A stretch of DNA of 64,000 nucleotides from the NCBI GenBank assembly GCA_963780795.1, contig CAWADH010000008.1:1302001-1366000 (forward strand), given 5' to 3'. Of the stretch, positions 25,619 through 34,903 are shown one piece after another (position 1 is the first letter of the stretch; each line of letters begins with the position of its first letter). Source of the DNA: DATJGR01 sp963780795 (lineage in GTDB: Bacteria > Pseudomonadota > Gammaproteobacteria > Pseudomonadales > Azotimanducaceae). The notes under the pieces were generated by a model. That model searched no databases, was not told the DNA's origin, and saw only the letters and a program-made list of their open reading frames with translations. Both the position numbers and the translations under genes were made by a program.

Positions 25619-26700
25619 CTCCATTGATGGAGCGGCGGAGGCGATTGATCGCTATGAACCGCCGCGGCTGATACTGCTCGATGCAAGCTCAATCGAACCG
25701 CAAACAGTTCAGTGGTTGTGGCCCCGACGGATCGCGCTGCGCAAGATCACGCTCCTTGCTAGCGATCCAGGTCTGGGCAAGTCGTTGGTGACGATCGACC
25801 TGGTCGCGCGTGAGCCGTGGCAGGCTGTGGCCGTTGGAGAACGCTGCAGCTCCAGAGGGTAGTGCCTTGATCCTGAGCGCCGAAGACGATCCGGCCGACA
25901 CGATGGTGCCGAGATTGATCGCGGCGGATGCGGATCTGTTACGCGTAAAACTGCTCGATTGCGTTCGCGAGACTTCGGTTTCCGGTAACCCGTTCGATCG
26001 AGGCTTCTCGCTCGAGCGCGATGTGCAACTGCTGGAACGCGAACTCGCGCTGATGCCGGACTGTCGGTTGATCGTTGTCGATCCGATCAGTGCGTACCTG
26101 GGTGGAACAGATACCCATCGCAATGCCGATGTGCGCGCACTGCTGACCCCATTGATCAAACTCGCACAGCGACACGATGTCGCAATCGTCGCCGTCAGCC
26201 ACCTCAACAAGGGTACAGGTCTGCACGCCAACTATCGGGTGACCGGCAGCATTGCATTCACAGCCACCGCGCGCGCCGTGTATCTGATCGCGAAAGATCC
26301 AGACGATCCGAAACGTCGGCTCATGATGCCGATCAAGAACAACCTCGCCGAAGACGAAACCGGCCTCGCCTACCGCATTGATGTCACCGACGGCATCGCA
26401 TCCATCGAGTGGGACGATCGATCTGTATCTGTGACACCGGATGAGGTTTTCAATCCCGACCCCGATTCGAGCGCGAAGGACGAAGCGATGGCCTTTCTGC
26501 TCGACATCCTCGGCAACGGACCCGCATCAGCGAAGGCGGTCCTCGCCGCAGCTCGCGAAGCGGGTATCGCCGAACGCACGCTGCACCGCGCAAAAAAGGC
26601 GCTGAGAGTGGTGTCAGGGAAGCCCAACTTTGACAGCGGCTGGGTCTGGAATTTGAGTCCGGCGATCGCGCCCAAGGCTGCCAAGATCGCCGAAGATTGA
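25611..26700 (+). pseudogene. RepA-type RecA-fold helicase/ATPase, frameshifted
   Basis: Two frames together make one protein of about 363 residues. The first part (25611 to about 25809) has Walker A A-S-D-P-G-L-G-K-S; the second (from about 25810, ending 26700) has L-S-A-E-D-D-P-A-D, Walker B L-I-V-V-D-P-I-S-A-Y, S-H-L-N-K-G and a C-terminal helix-turn-helix-like segment. The break lies in a CG run (25805-25810); adding one CG dinucleotide restores V-A-R-V-S-R-G across the join. As printed, the first frame stops at 25862. A separate GTG start at 25810 could make the C-terminal piece, but it would lack Walker A. Either a true decay mutation or an assembly error. Confidence 0.8.
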
Positions 26701-26779
26701 CACGTTTCCCCATTGGGGAACTTGGCAATGATGGCCACCTTCGCGGTAGTTCAGTCATAACCAAAGAGTGAGCTATAGC

Positions 26780-26821
26780 CGTTTGGTTGACGGTCACGGG
26801 GGTGACGCTCGGCACCAAACG
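26780..26821 (+). repeat. nested inverted repeat (double stem)
   Basis: Outer arms CGTTTGGT (26780-26787) and ACCAAACG (26814-26821), inner arms GTCAC (26793-26797) and GTGAC (26802-26806) around GGGG. Lies 80 bp after the repA stop. No U-tract follows, so it is not a typical terminator; may be a protein-binding site or RNA fold. Confidence 0.6.
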
Positions 26822-26985
26822 AGTCATCTGAGGGGCGTGTTTCCTTGTCGCGGCGCAACATTCGGCGAATCGACGCGCTGCAGGAACCGATCGTAGCGTT
26901 TAAACACTTCGCTCCTGATGGATGCGTTTAGGTAGAGAAATCCCTCCACGCGCTGACGTGAAAAATTCAAACTCGATAAACGCGG

Positions 26986-27002
26986 TGGGCTCAGTGAGCC
27001 CA
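26986..27002. repeat. palindrome TGGGCTCA-G-TGAGCCCA, copy 1
   Basis: 17-bp perfect inverted repeat with 8-bp arms and a single central base. The same arms recur inside the 25-bp palindrome at 27101-27125, with centres 119 bp apart. A paired, near-identical palindrome suggests binding of a dimeric protein at two sites. Confidence 0.75.
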
Positions 27003-27100
27003 AGTACTCCTCGGACAACCGCGCAACCGAAATGCCGCGAGAGCGATCTGAACGGGACGGACACCGGTCGCGGTGGGTGGTATGAAATTCAGCACGGCTG

Positions 27101-27125
27101 TGAGTGGGCTCACTGAGCCCACTCA
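27101..27125. repeat. palindrome, copy 2, extended to 12-bp arms
   Basis: Perfect 25-bp inverted repeat: TGAGTGGGCTCA, one central C, then TGAGCCCACTCA. The inner 17 bp equal copy 1 at 26986 except for the central base. Candidate operator, replication initiator or partition site of the element. Confidence 0.78.
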
Positions 27126-27255
27126 CCAGCTCGACAACGGAGGCCGCGACAACGTGCAATCGTCAGAACAGGCGAGCCGAGAACCGATGGCGGCGGAGCG
27201 CACCGCACATGCGCGCAGCCGCGACAGCGGAATCACGCGACGCGGTCGTACTTGA

Positions 27256-27382
27256 ACTGCGTACCGAAGGCGCAGTATCGAGTTGAAGCAAGGATCGTGA
27301 CGGGCGAATGCCCGGCGCGATCCGTGCTACGAACCGAAGGTGCCGTCGTCACTACGAGGCGCAGCGGTGTAGTGACGACGGC
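27256..27382 (+). ncRNA. candidate structured RNA: three successive stem-loops
   Basis: Stem 1: ACTGCG / CGCAGT (27256-27276, 9-nt loop). Stem 2: GGATCG / CGATCC with inner CGGGC / GCCCG closing a GAAT loop (27292-27323). Stem 3: 14-bp perfect arms 27342-27355 and 27369-27382 with a 13-nt loop. ACCGAAGG occurs both in loop 1 and in the linker before stem 3. No known RNA family recognised, and no coding frame competes. The fold could instead act as DNA. Confidence 0.4.
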
Positions 27383-28303
27383 CACACGCCAGTAATCACG
27401 CGGATCCGCGGGCGGATTTCGGAGTGACAGCCGCGGTTTCGCTGCCCAGACTGCATGCACTGACGATTTATACGCGGCCACTGCGTTTAAAGTGGCAGGT
27501 CGATCCAGCCTGGCGTAAGCCAACCGGACAGCGAAGCAGACGCTCAATCACTGCAACAGCGACATCGAGAACCGTGCAATGTCGCAATGACCGTCAAGGT
27601 CATCGGTTCATCGTCGAGACTGAGGATCTTCGATCCGTTCGTTCAATTCGGGCATCGGCCTATCTTCCTATCGAGGTCGAGCGATTCGCCTTGGGCGACG
27701 CGAGATCAATTCATCAACCCCGCGGCTCCGCCGCATCATCAAAGGAGGTGACTTCTAGAAAACCACGTTCGAGATAAGACCTGACTGTGTAGGTCCGTTG
27801 GTTCTGGCGCAGACGTACTCTTCAACAGAAGAGGCCCTGTGTCGCCGAAGATCGGCACTGTTCAGGTCAGGGAGTGGTGTCCCACGATCATTACCGCGCG
27901 AGCGGAACTCGTTCAGCTACGGCTGCCGAGTCGATCAGAAACACTTACCAGAGCGTTCGAACACCGTAGAGACCTGAACCACCTTCCATCGTCAACCCCT
28001 TAGCCGCTGTTCAACCGGTATTGCGATCAGCGGCGCATTCTGTTTTCAAAATCGCCTAGTTCCCGCCGAGGCAACGTAAGGCACTGGACATCGAAATGAA
28101 AAACCAAACCATGCGATGTCGTAGTTGTATGGGAAGAGACGCTGGCTCGTCGGTTGGTCTGTCATCGCAACGCACGCAGGCTCCAGAATCGCAGCCTCTA
28201 TCAACAATCAGATGGAACAACTTACACTGCCTCGCGACCCAATCAGGTTGCCGCCACTGCTTTCGTACGGTACGTTGCGCGGCCGTCACCCCCCAGGCCA
28301 AAT

Positions 28304-29656
28304 ATGCAGCGTCGTCGAATCCCCGCGCGCCGGGCGATATTGCTCGGCGCCGTTTTAGGCGCGTTGACGGCCTCGGCTGCTGCAACGCCGTCGAAGGAAG
28401 TGATCGCGCAGGTGTCGGCAGCAGTCGATCGCGACGCCGACCGTCTGGTTCACTTATTCGAAGATCTTCACCAGCACCCCGAACTGGCTTTCACGGAAAC
28501 GCGCACCGCGGGCATCGTTGCGACCGAACTGAGGGCATTGGGATTCAAGGTGACCGAAGGCATCGGCAAAACCGGTGTGGTCGGCGTGTTCGAGAACGGC
28601 GCGGGCCCGACCCTGTGGTTTCGCGCCGACATGGACGCGAACTCTGTACAGGAGGCCACCGGGCTTGACTGGGCGGCGAAATCGCCGCAGCGCCTGGCGA
28701 ACGGCGAGGAGGTATGGTCGATGCATGCGTGCGGGCACGATGCGCATGTAGTGTGGCTGCTCGGCATGGCGAAGGTCCTGGTCGAACTGAAGTCGCGCTG
28801 GTCCGGAACGCTCGTCGCTTACGCGCAGCCCGCCGAAGAGGTAGGTCTTGGTGCGCAGGCGATGGTGACCGACGGCATCTGGAATCGCGGCTTTCCGAAG
28901 CCGGACTACGCGCTCGGCGCGCATGCGATGCCGGGACCGGTGGGCGCGGTGGCCAATGCGCCGGGCGTTCGGATGGCGGGCACCGACCAGCTCGACGTGG
29001 TGTTTTTCGGTGTCGGCGGGCACGGATCGTCGCCGCAAACCACGATCGATCCGGTGGTGATGGCGGCGCAGGCCGTGCTGTCGTACCAGACGATCATCAG
29101 TCGCAACGTCGATCCGCAGTCGTCGGCTGTGCTCACGGTCGGCGCTATTGAGTCAGGCCGCGACAACAACGTCATTCCGTCCAGCGCGACGCTGCGGCTC
29201 AACCTGCGTTGGTTCACGCGCGAGGTACGTGATCAGCTGCTTGCGCGCATCGATGAAGTGAACCGCGGTGTAGCGATCGCCGCCGGAGTGGCTGACGCGC
29301 ACATGCCGACACGCACGATGAAGGGTCATGCCGGTCCGCTGGTGAACGATCCTGTAGTCACCGATCGGGTAAATCCGGCGCTGACGGCGCTCCTTGGCGA
29401 GGGTCGGGTGATGACACAGTTTCCGGCGGTGATGGGGTCAGAGGATTTTCAGGAGGTCTTTCACGAGCACGGCACGCCGTACGCGTTCGTGCTGATTGGC
29501 GTCGCACCACCGGAACGCTTCGCGGCGGCGCAGGCCGCCGGCATGGCGGCGCCGTACGCGAATCACAATCCAGATTTCTTTGTCGATCTGGCGGCGATTC
29601 CAATCGGTGCGAAGGTGGACGCGGTCGCCGCGCTGAGTCTGCTGGCGAAACATTGA
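28304..29656 (+). CDS. exported M20-family amidohydrolase (element cargo)
   Basis: 450 residues from ATG 28304. Residues 1-27 are an Arg-rich signal peptide ending A-S-A-A-A; the paired arginines could suit Tat export, but the motif is not canonical. Metal and catalytic residues are intact: F-R-A-D-M-D-A near residue 107, H-A-C-G-H-D-A-H near 141-148, Q-P-A-E-E-V near 178, and late G-S-E-D-F near 386. The family cleaves N-acyl or amide bonds. It is followed 1 bp later by an OprB-type porin gene, an arrangement suited to periplasmic breakdown of an imported compound. Composition is host-like, unlike the int side of the element. Confidence 0.85.
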   Translation: MQRRRIPARRAILLGAVLGALTASAAATPSKEVIAQVSAAVDRDADRLVHLFEDLHQHPELAFTETRTAGIVATELRALGFKVTEGIGKTGVVGVFENGAGPTLWFRADMDANSVQEATGLDWAAKSPQRLANGEEVWSMHACGHDAHVVWLLGMAKVLVELKSRWSGTLVAYAQPAEEVGLGAQAMVTDGIWNRGFPKPDYALGAHAMPGPVGAVANAPGVRMAGTDQLDVVFFGVGGHGSSPQTTIDPVVMAAQAVLSYQTIISRNVDPQSSAVLTVGAIESGRDNNVIPSSATLRLNLRWFTREVRDQLLARIDEVNRGVAIAAGVADAHMPTRTMKGHAGPLVNDPVVTDRVNPALTALLGEGRVMTQFPAVMGSEDFQEVFHEHGTPYAFVLIGVAPPERFAAAQAAGMAAPYANHNPDFFVDLAAIPIGAKVDAVAALSLLAKH

Positions 29657-29657
29657 C

Positions 29658-30896
29658 GTGCACATTCCCCGTCGCTTGACGCGTTCCGCGCGTGGTCGCG
29701 GCCGCGACCTTACCGTGCTCCTCGCGAGCGTCGTCGTGTTCTCGACATGCGTGATGGCGCATGCCGACGACAAGGCGATGCTGAAAGAGAAAGGCGTCGG
29801 AGTTGATCTCGCGGCGACCCAATACATGCAGGGCGTCATGGGCGGCTCCGGCGGCAATCGCTGGGAGAGCGGCGGCCGGCTCGACGCAACAGTCGAACTG
29901 GACAGCGGTAAGCTCGGTCTGTGGGAGGACGGCTCGCTGCGGCTGGTTGGCGAGTTCGATTACGGCAGCACCGTCAACAATGCCGGTGGATCAGTGCTTC
30001 CGGAAAACACGGGCCTGGCGTTTCCGCAGAACGGCGGCGAAGGAGCTGATCTGTCGGTCACCTACACCCAGCGCTTCAGCCCCACGCTGTCGCTGACGAT
30101 CGGCAAGTTCAACATGTTCGACATGGCCGCGCGCACGCCAATGATCAGCGGTGGCCTCAATTCGTTTTGGAACGTTGGCCTCGGTACGCCGCCGACCGGA
30201 CTCGTGCCGCCCTATCTGACCGGCGCGGCGGTGAATGCCGTCGTTGGCATCGCGCGTGTGTCGCTGATGGTGTACGACCCGCGCGACGCACAGCAGACCA
30301 CCGGGCTGAAGAACTGGGGTGGCGACGGCATCACCACACGCGCCGCAGTGACAGTGCCGCTGAAGATTGCCGGACGCGTCGGATTCCACACGCTGCAGGG
30401 CGTGTATTCAACCAAAGAGGGCGTCGATTTTCGCGACATCCCCGATATCGTCCTACCGTCTGATCCGCCCGCCGGGCTCGGCACCAAACAAGGTTCTTAC
30501 TGGATGTCGTATTCGGTTCAGCAGTACCTGTGGCAGCACCCCGACATTCCCGGTGCGGGCTGGGGCGTGTTTGTACAGGCCGGTATATCGGATCAGAACC
30601 CCAACCCACTCGGTTGGCAGGTACTTGGCGGCCTCGCCGGCACCGGGTTGATCGCGGGGCGCCCCGCCGATCGTTTTGGAATCGGCTTTTATCGATACGA
30701 GCTGAGCGATCCACTCGACGACGGCATCGCTCTGGCTGGCATCGATTTGGGCGCTGAGCGCGGTATGGAGATGTTCTACAAGGCGGAACTCAACCGCTGG
30801 CTGCGACTGACCGCGGATGTGCAACGCGTGATCCCCGGCGACAAGCGCGGCGACGCCGAGACGTTCGTCGGGTTCAGCGCGCAGCTTTTTCTTTGA
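29658..30896 (+). CDS. OprB-type carbohydrate-selective porin (element cargo)
   Basis: 412 residues from GTG 29658, 1 bp after the M20 stop. A signal peptide (residues about 15-37, ending A-H-A) precedes a beta-barrel-like sequence of alternating hydrophobic residues that ends in Q-L-F-L, with the terminal aromatic-containing strand of outer-membrane porins. W-x-x-G-x-L-D-A-T-V-E-L-D near the start and repeated glycine-rich turns fit the OprB family. It probably admits the substrate of the adjacent amidohydrolase; specificity is unknown. Confidence 0.8.
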   Translation: MHIPRRLTRSARGRGRDLTVLLASVVVFSTCVMAHADDKAMLKEKGVGVDLAATQYMQGVMGGSGGNRWESGGRLDATVELDSGKLGLWEDGSLRLVGEFDYGSTVNNAGGSVLPENTGLAFPQNGGEGADLSVTYTQRFSPTLSLTIGKFNMFDMAARTPMISGGLNSFWNVGLGTPPTGLVPPYLTGAAVNAVVGIARVSLMVYDPRDAQQTTGLKNWGGDGITTRAAVTVPLKIAGRVGFHTLQGVYSTKEGVDFRDIPDIVLPSDPPAGLGTKQGSYWMSYSVQQYLWQHPDIPGAGWGVFVQAGISDQNPNPLGWQVLGGLAGTGLIAGRPADRFGIGFYRYELSDPLDDGIALAGIDLGAERGMEMFYKAELNRWLRLTADVQRVIPGDKRGDAETFVGFSAQLFL

Positions 30897-31257
30897 CGCA
30901 TCGTGGCGATCTGGCGCTGTACGCTCCAGTGCATCGCCCTGACGCGGCTCGATCTGAATTTTCTCTATCGACAGCAGCAAAAGCCTTTGTGAACCCTAAG
31001 ATCCGCGCGCCCGAAGCGGACCAAATTGAGTGAGCGGGGTCGAGAGGTGATGCACCGAGAGCGAGTGGATTCAATCAGTTGAACGCGGCGGCGAACTGCG
31101 GCGTTCGAAAGCCCGGCGGCTTTCGCTGGACCAATCTTTAGGATTCGCTGAACACCACGCGCAAACTTGGGAATCGAAGGCGCGCTAGTCGAATATTGGA
31201 AAGATGGCCAGGTATTGGAAACCACTTGTGGCCTGCAGCTCGTAACCAATTGATTTA
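30897..31257. promoter_or_regulatory. element end: hairpin and two TATTGGAAA direct repeats
   Basis: No gene seen. It contains an 8-bp stem CGAAAGCC / GGCTTTCG with loop CGGC (31106-31125; no U-tract) and two direct copies of TATTGGAAA at 31194-31202 and 31213-31221, 19 bp apart, shared with the other end of the element. CCAAT...ATTGG flanks the core boundary (31246-31261). Candidate integrase arm sites. Confidence 0.5.
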
Positions 31258-31305
31258 TTGGTAGCTACGGGTGGACTTGAACCACCGACCCCAGGATTAT
31301 GAATC
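31258..31305. repeat. att direct repeat within intact tRNA-Met
   Basis: Identical to 22379-22426 over 48 bp. This copy, supplied by the element, restores the 3' part of the tRNA, so insertion leaves the tRNA gene functional. Confidence 0.92.
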
Positions 31306-31335
31306 CTGTGCTCTAACCAGCTGAGCTACGTAGCC
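31259..31335 (-). tRNA. tRNA-Met (CAT)
   Basis: Minus-strand 77-nt cloverleaf with encoded CCA. Acceptor GGCTACG pairs with CGTAGCT (one G-U at the top), the anticodon stem is CAGGA / TCCTG around TTCATAA, and the T arm is GGTGG / CCACC. The CAT anticodon and a D arm with CTGGTTAGAGC fit elongator tRNA-Met. It lies 83 bp downstream of ychF and is the insertion target of the element. Confidence 0.93.
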
Positions 31336-31418
31336 ATGGAAAGGGCTGCGGATTTTCCGAACATGGTCCATTGATGTCAAGAAATCGGACCTCAAGGAGT
31401 CCCGCGCGAAATCCCAGT

Positions 31419-32509
<1,091 letters not shown>

Positions 32510-32510
<1 letters not shown>

Positions 32511-33106
32511 CAATCGTCCCCGTTTCCGGCCGTGTGAAGCACGTTCATCGCTTTGGCGAATTCGCCCGCACAGATCAATCCCAACAACTCGTCAGACAAT
32601 GCCATCGCGTCGCGCACCTTGTCCCGATCCTCGCCGCGCATCTTCGCGCCGGTGAGGTAACCGCTCACCTTATCCTTGTGGCCGGGGTGCCCCACGCCGA
32701 TCCGCAATCGCGCAAATCCGGCGTCGTTCCCCAACGAGGCAATGATGTCGCGAAGACCGTTGTGGCCGTTGTGGCCGCCGTCGCGCTTCAGCCGGAGCAC
32801 GCCCGGTTCGAACGCCATCTCGTCGTGCGCCACCAGAATTTCCGCCGACGCGAACTTGTAGAACGTCGCCACGGCGCCTACCGACTCGCCGCTCAGATTC
32901 ATGAACGTGTTCGGAATGAGCAACCGCATGTCGTGGCCGAGCATCGTTCCGCGGCCCAGCCGCCCCTTGAACTTGGGCTCGTCCGCCAATGCGATGCGAA
33001 AGCGCGACGCAAGCGCTGCAACGAATTCCGCGCCGACGTTGTGGGGAGTGCCTTCGTATCGCGGGCCCGGATTTCCCAGGCCCACGATGAGACGAAGCGC
33101 GGCCAT
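32510..33106 (-). CDS. pth: peptidyl-tRNA hydrolase
   Basis: 198 residues. V-G-L-G-N-P-G-P-R-Y-E near residue 8, then H-N-V-G with the catalytic His near 22, N-T-F-M-N-L-S-G near 66, the H-D-E region with the catalytic Asp near 93, and G-G-H-N-G-H-N-G-L-R near 109 define bacterial Pth. It releases peptides from peptidyl-tRNA dropped off ribosomes and is essential in E. coli. It lies 3 bp after rplY and overlaps ychF by one base. Confidence 0.96.
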
Positions 33107-33109
33107 GGC

Positions 33110-33829
33110 TCAGCCTTTGTCGGAGTCCGACGCCTCTTCGCCTTCGGATGTCGGCTCGGCCGGTGCACCCGCCGCAGCGGCCGCGGCCGCTTCGCTCGCG
33201 GCGGCATCCATCGCATCCATTTCGGATGCGAGCGTCGACGCATGCACGCTGACCACCGCGACGTTCTGCTCTTCGCGCTCTTCGTCCGACAGACCTTCCA
33301 GGTCTTCGAGCACCACGCCGTTGGGCAGTTTCAGGTCCGACAGGTGCAGGATGTCGCCAATCTTCAGCGGACCTACGTCCACGACGATGGCTTCAGGCAG
33401 ATCTTTCGGCAGACAGGTCACTTCCACTTCGATGATGTGGTGGTTGATCAGACCTTTCTCTTCCTTTACCCCGATGCACTCTTCTTCGTTGATGAAGTGC
33501 AACGGAATCTGAACGGTGATTTCCTGGTTCGCGAGAATGCGCTGGAAGTCGATGTGCATCGGCTTGTTCGTCGCCGGATGCCGCTGCATGTCGCGCGCCA
33601 ACACCTGGCTCCGCGTGCCGCCGAGCTTCAACGCGAGAATCTGCGAGAAGAACGTATCCGCCTGGATCGCCTTCGACAGATCGTTCTCGATCAACGAAAT
33701 GTTCACCGGCGCTTCACCGCCTCCGTAGACGATGCCCGGTACCATCGCGGCATTTCGACGCAGGCGGCGGCTCGCACCTTTCCCGACGTCGGCGCGCGCT
33801 TCCGCAACCAACTCGATCTGCTGTGACAT
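33110..33829 (-). CDS. rplY: 50S ribosomal protein L25 (Ctc form)
   Basis: 239 residues; the long Ctc form with an N-terminal 5S-rRNA-binding L25 domain (residues 1-95, G-K-G-A-S-R-R-L-R-R near 18) and the C-terminal TL5-type beta domain (residues about 100-190). The final 45 residues are an Ala/Glu-rich acidic tail, common in GC-rich proteobacteria. The start has AGGAGATAAC just upstream. It lies between prs and pth, the usual gammaproteobacterial order. Confidence 0.95.
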   Translation of the reverse strand: MSQQIELVAEARADVGKGASRRLRRNAAMVPGIVYGGGEAPVNISLIENDLSKAIQADTFFSQILALKLGGTRSQVLARDMQRHPATNKPMHIDFQRILANQEITVQIPLHFINEEECIGVKEEKGLINHHIIEVEVTCLPKDLPEAIVVDVGPLKIGDILHLSDLKLPNGVVLEDLEGLSDEEREEQNVAVVSVHASTLASEMDAMDAAASEAAAAAAAGAPAEPTSEGEEASDSDKG

Positions 33830-33901
33830 GGTTATCTCCTGGTTGTCACGTTCAAACGCGTGTCGGGTCCGCGACCAGAACCCGTACGCACCCTTCGAAA
33901 A

Positions 33902-34846
33902 TTAACGAAACATCGCGCTGACCGACTCTTCGTTGCTGACGCGTCGAATCGCTTCAGCCAGCAGCCGGTCGAGGCTCAATGGTGTGATCCGCGAACACGC
34001 TTTCCCCTGCGGGGACAGCGGAATGGTGTCGGTGACGAACATCGAATCGAGCGCGGAGTCGTTGATCCGGTCGATTGCCGGACCCGACAGCACCGCGTGC
34101 GTGATGTATGCAACGACGCCGGCTGCACCCCGGTCCTTCAGCGCCGCAGCCGCCTGGCACAGCGTGCCGGCCGTATCGACGATATCGTCGACGATGATGC
34201 AGGTGCGCCCGTCGACGTCGCCGATCACGTTCATCACTTCCGATTCGTTTGCCACCGAGCGCCGCTTGTCGATGATCGCGAGGTCGGTGTCGTTGATCAG
34301 CTTTGCGATGGCGCGCGCTCGCACCACACCGCCCACGTCAGGCGATATCACCATCGGATTCGGGTAACGCTGCGCGAGCGCGTGGTCGACCAGCAACGGC
34401 GACGCGTACACGTTATCGACCGGCACGTTGAAGAATCCCTGGATCTGGTCGGCGTGCAGGTCGACCGTCAGCACCCGATTCACGCCGGCCACCGCGAGCA
34501 TGTCGGCTACCACTTTGGCGCTGATCGGAACGCGTGCCGAACGCGGTCGTCGGTCCTGACGCGCGTATCCGAAGTAAGGCATCACTGCGGTGATACGGCT
34601 AGCCGATGCTCGCTTGATGGCGTCGGCCATCACCATCAGTTCCATCAGATTGTCGTTCGTCGGCGCGCACGTCGACTGCAGCATGAACACGTCGCGGCCG
34701 CGCACGTTCTCGTGAATCTCGACGCGCACCTCGCCATCGCTGAAGCGGTCGACGTCGGCTGCGCCGAGGTCGATGCGCAGCTGATGAGCCACGCGCTTCG
34801 CGAGTTCCGGATGCGAATTCCCGGCGAATACGATCAGGTTGGGCAA
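33902..34846 (-). CDS. prs: ribose-phosphate pyrophosphokinase
   Basis: 314 residues. Makes PRPP from ribose 5-phosphate and ATP for purine, pyrimidine, histidine, tryptophan and NAD synthesis. Seen: F-S-D-G-E near residue 36, the ATP-site segment Y-A-R-Q-D-R-R near 93-99, D-L-H-A-D-Q-I-Q-G-F-F near 128-138, and the PRPP loop V-D-D-I-V-D-T-A-G-T near 218-227. The start is 57 bp downstream of tRNA-Gln, and rplY follows. Confidence 0.97.
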   Translation of the reverse strand: MPNLIVFAGNSHPELAKRVAHQLRIDLGAADVDRFSDGEVRVEIHENVRGRDVFMLQSTCAPTNDNLMELMVMADAIKRASASRITAVMPYFGYARQDRRPRSARVPISAKVVADMLAVAGVNRVLTVDLHADQIQGFFNVPVDNVYASPLLVDHALAQRYPNPMVISPDVGGVVRARAIAKLINDTDLAIIDKRRSVANESEVMNVIGDVDGRTCIIVDDIVDTAGTLCQAAAALKDRGAAGVVAYITHAVLSGPAIDRINDSALDSMFVTDTIPLSPQGKACSRITPLSLDRLLAEAIRRVSNEESVSAMFR

Positions 34847-34903
34847 CTGTTAATCACTCACGGTCGAACGGACTCATTGGGACGTTCTTGGTCGGTCCGA
34901 CTT

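Larger units (their letters stand above)
26701..28303 (+). other. 1.6-kb gene-free, inverted-repeat-rich region of the element
   Basis: No open frame here has protein-like composition. Perfect inverted repeats cluster in its first half: nested hairpin 26780-26821, palindromes 26986-27002 and 27101-27125, three successive stem-loops 27256-27382, a 12-bp palindrome CGCGGATCCGCG at 27399-27410, and a 6-bp stem at 27477-27496. Its place directly behind the replication-type genes suits a replication origin, a structured RNA or a recognition site for the element. The second half (27500-28303) has only weak short stems. Confidence 0.6.
22379..31305. mobile_element. integrative element inserted in tRNA-Met(CAT)
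   Basis: A 48-bp perfect direct repeat (22379-22426 and 31258-31305) brackets 8.9 kb; the repeat is the 3' part of tRNA-Met from anticodon to CCA. Inside are a tyrosine integrase, a DUF4224 excision-type partner, an AlpA-like regulator, a CHC2 zinc-finger protein, a RepA-like ATPase, an NYN-domain RNase, a 1.6-kb inverted-repeat-rich non-coding stretch and two cargo genes. The left half is visibly more A/T-rich than the flanks, while the cargo genes have host-like composition. No conjugation, capsid or terminase gene is seen, so it is a small, possibly satellite-like or mobilisable island. The intact tRNA copy is on the side distal to int. Confidence 0.88.

Noticed and set aside
26824..27159. 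Open frames in the gene-free region of the element (also 27233-27547, 27424-27777, 28096-28668)
   Set aside because: No credible ribosome-binding site, low-complexity basic composition and overlap with strong inverted repeats.
27342..27382. Integron attC site
   Set aside because: The 14-bp hairpin lacks the GTTRRRY/RYYYAAC core pair and no integron integrase is present.
26701..28303. Retron, group II intron or IS remnant
   Set aside because: No reverse transcriptase, maturase or transposase fragment and no terminal repeat pair with target duplication.
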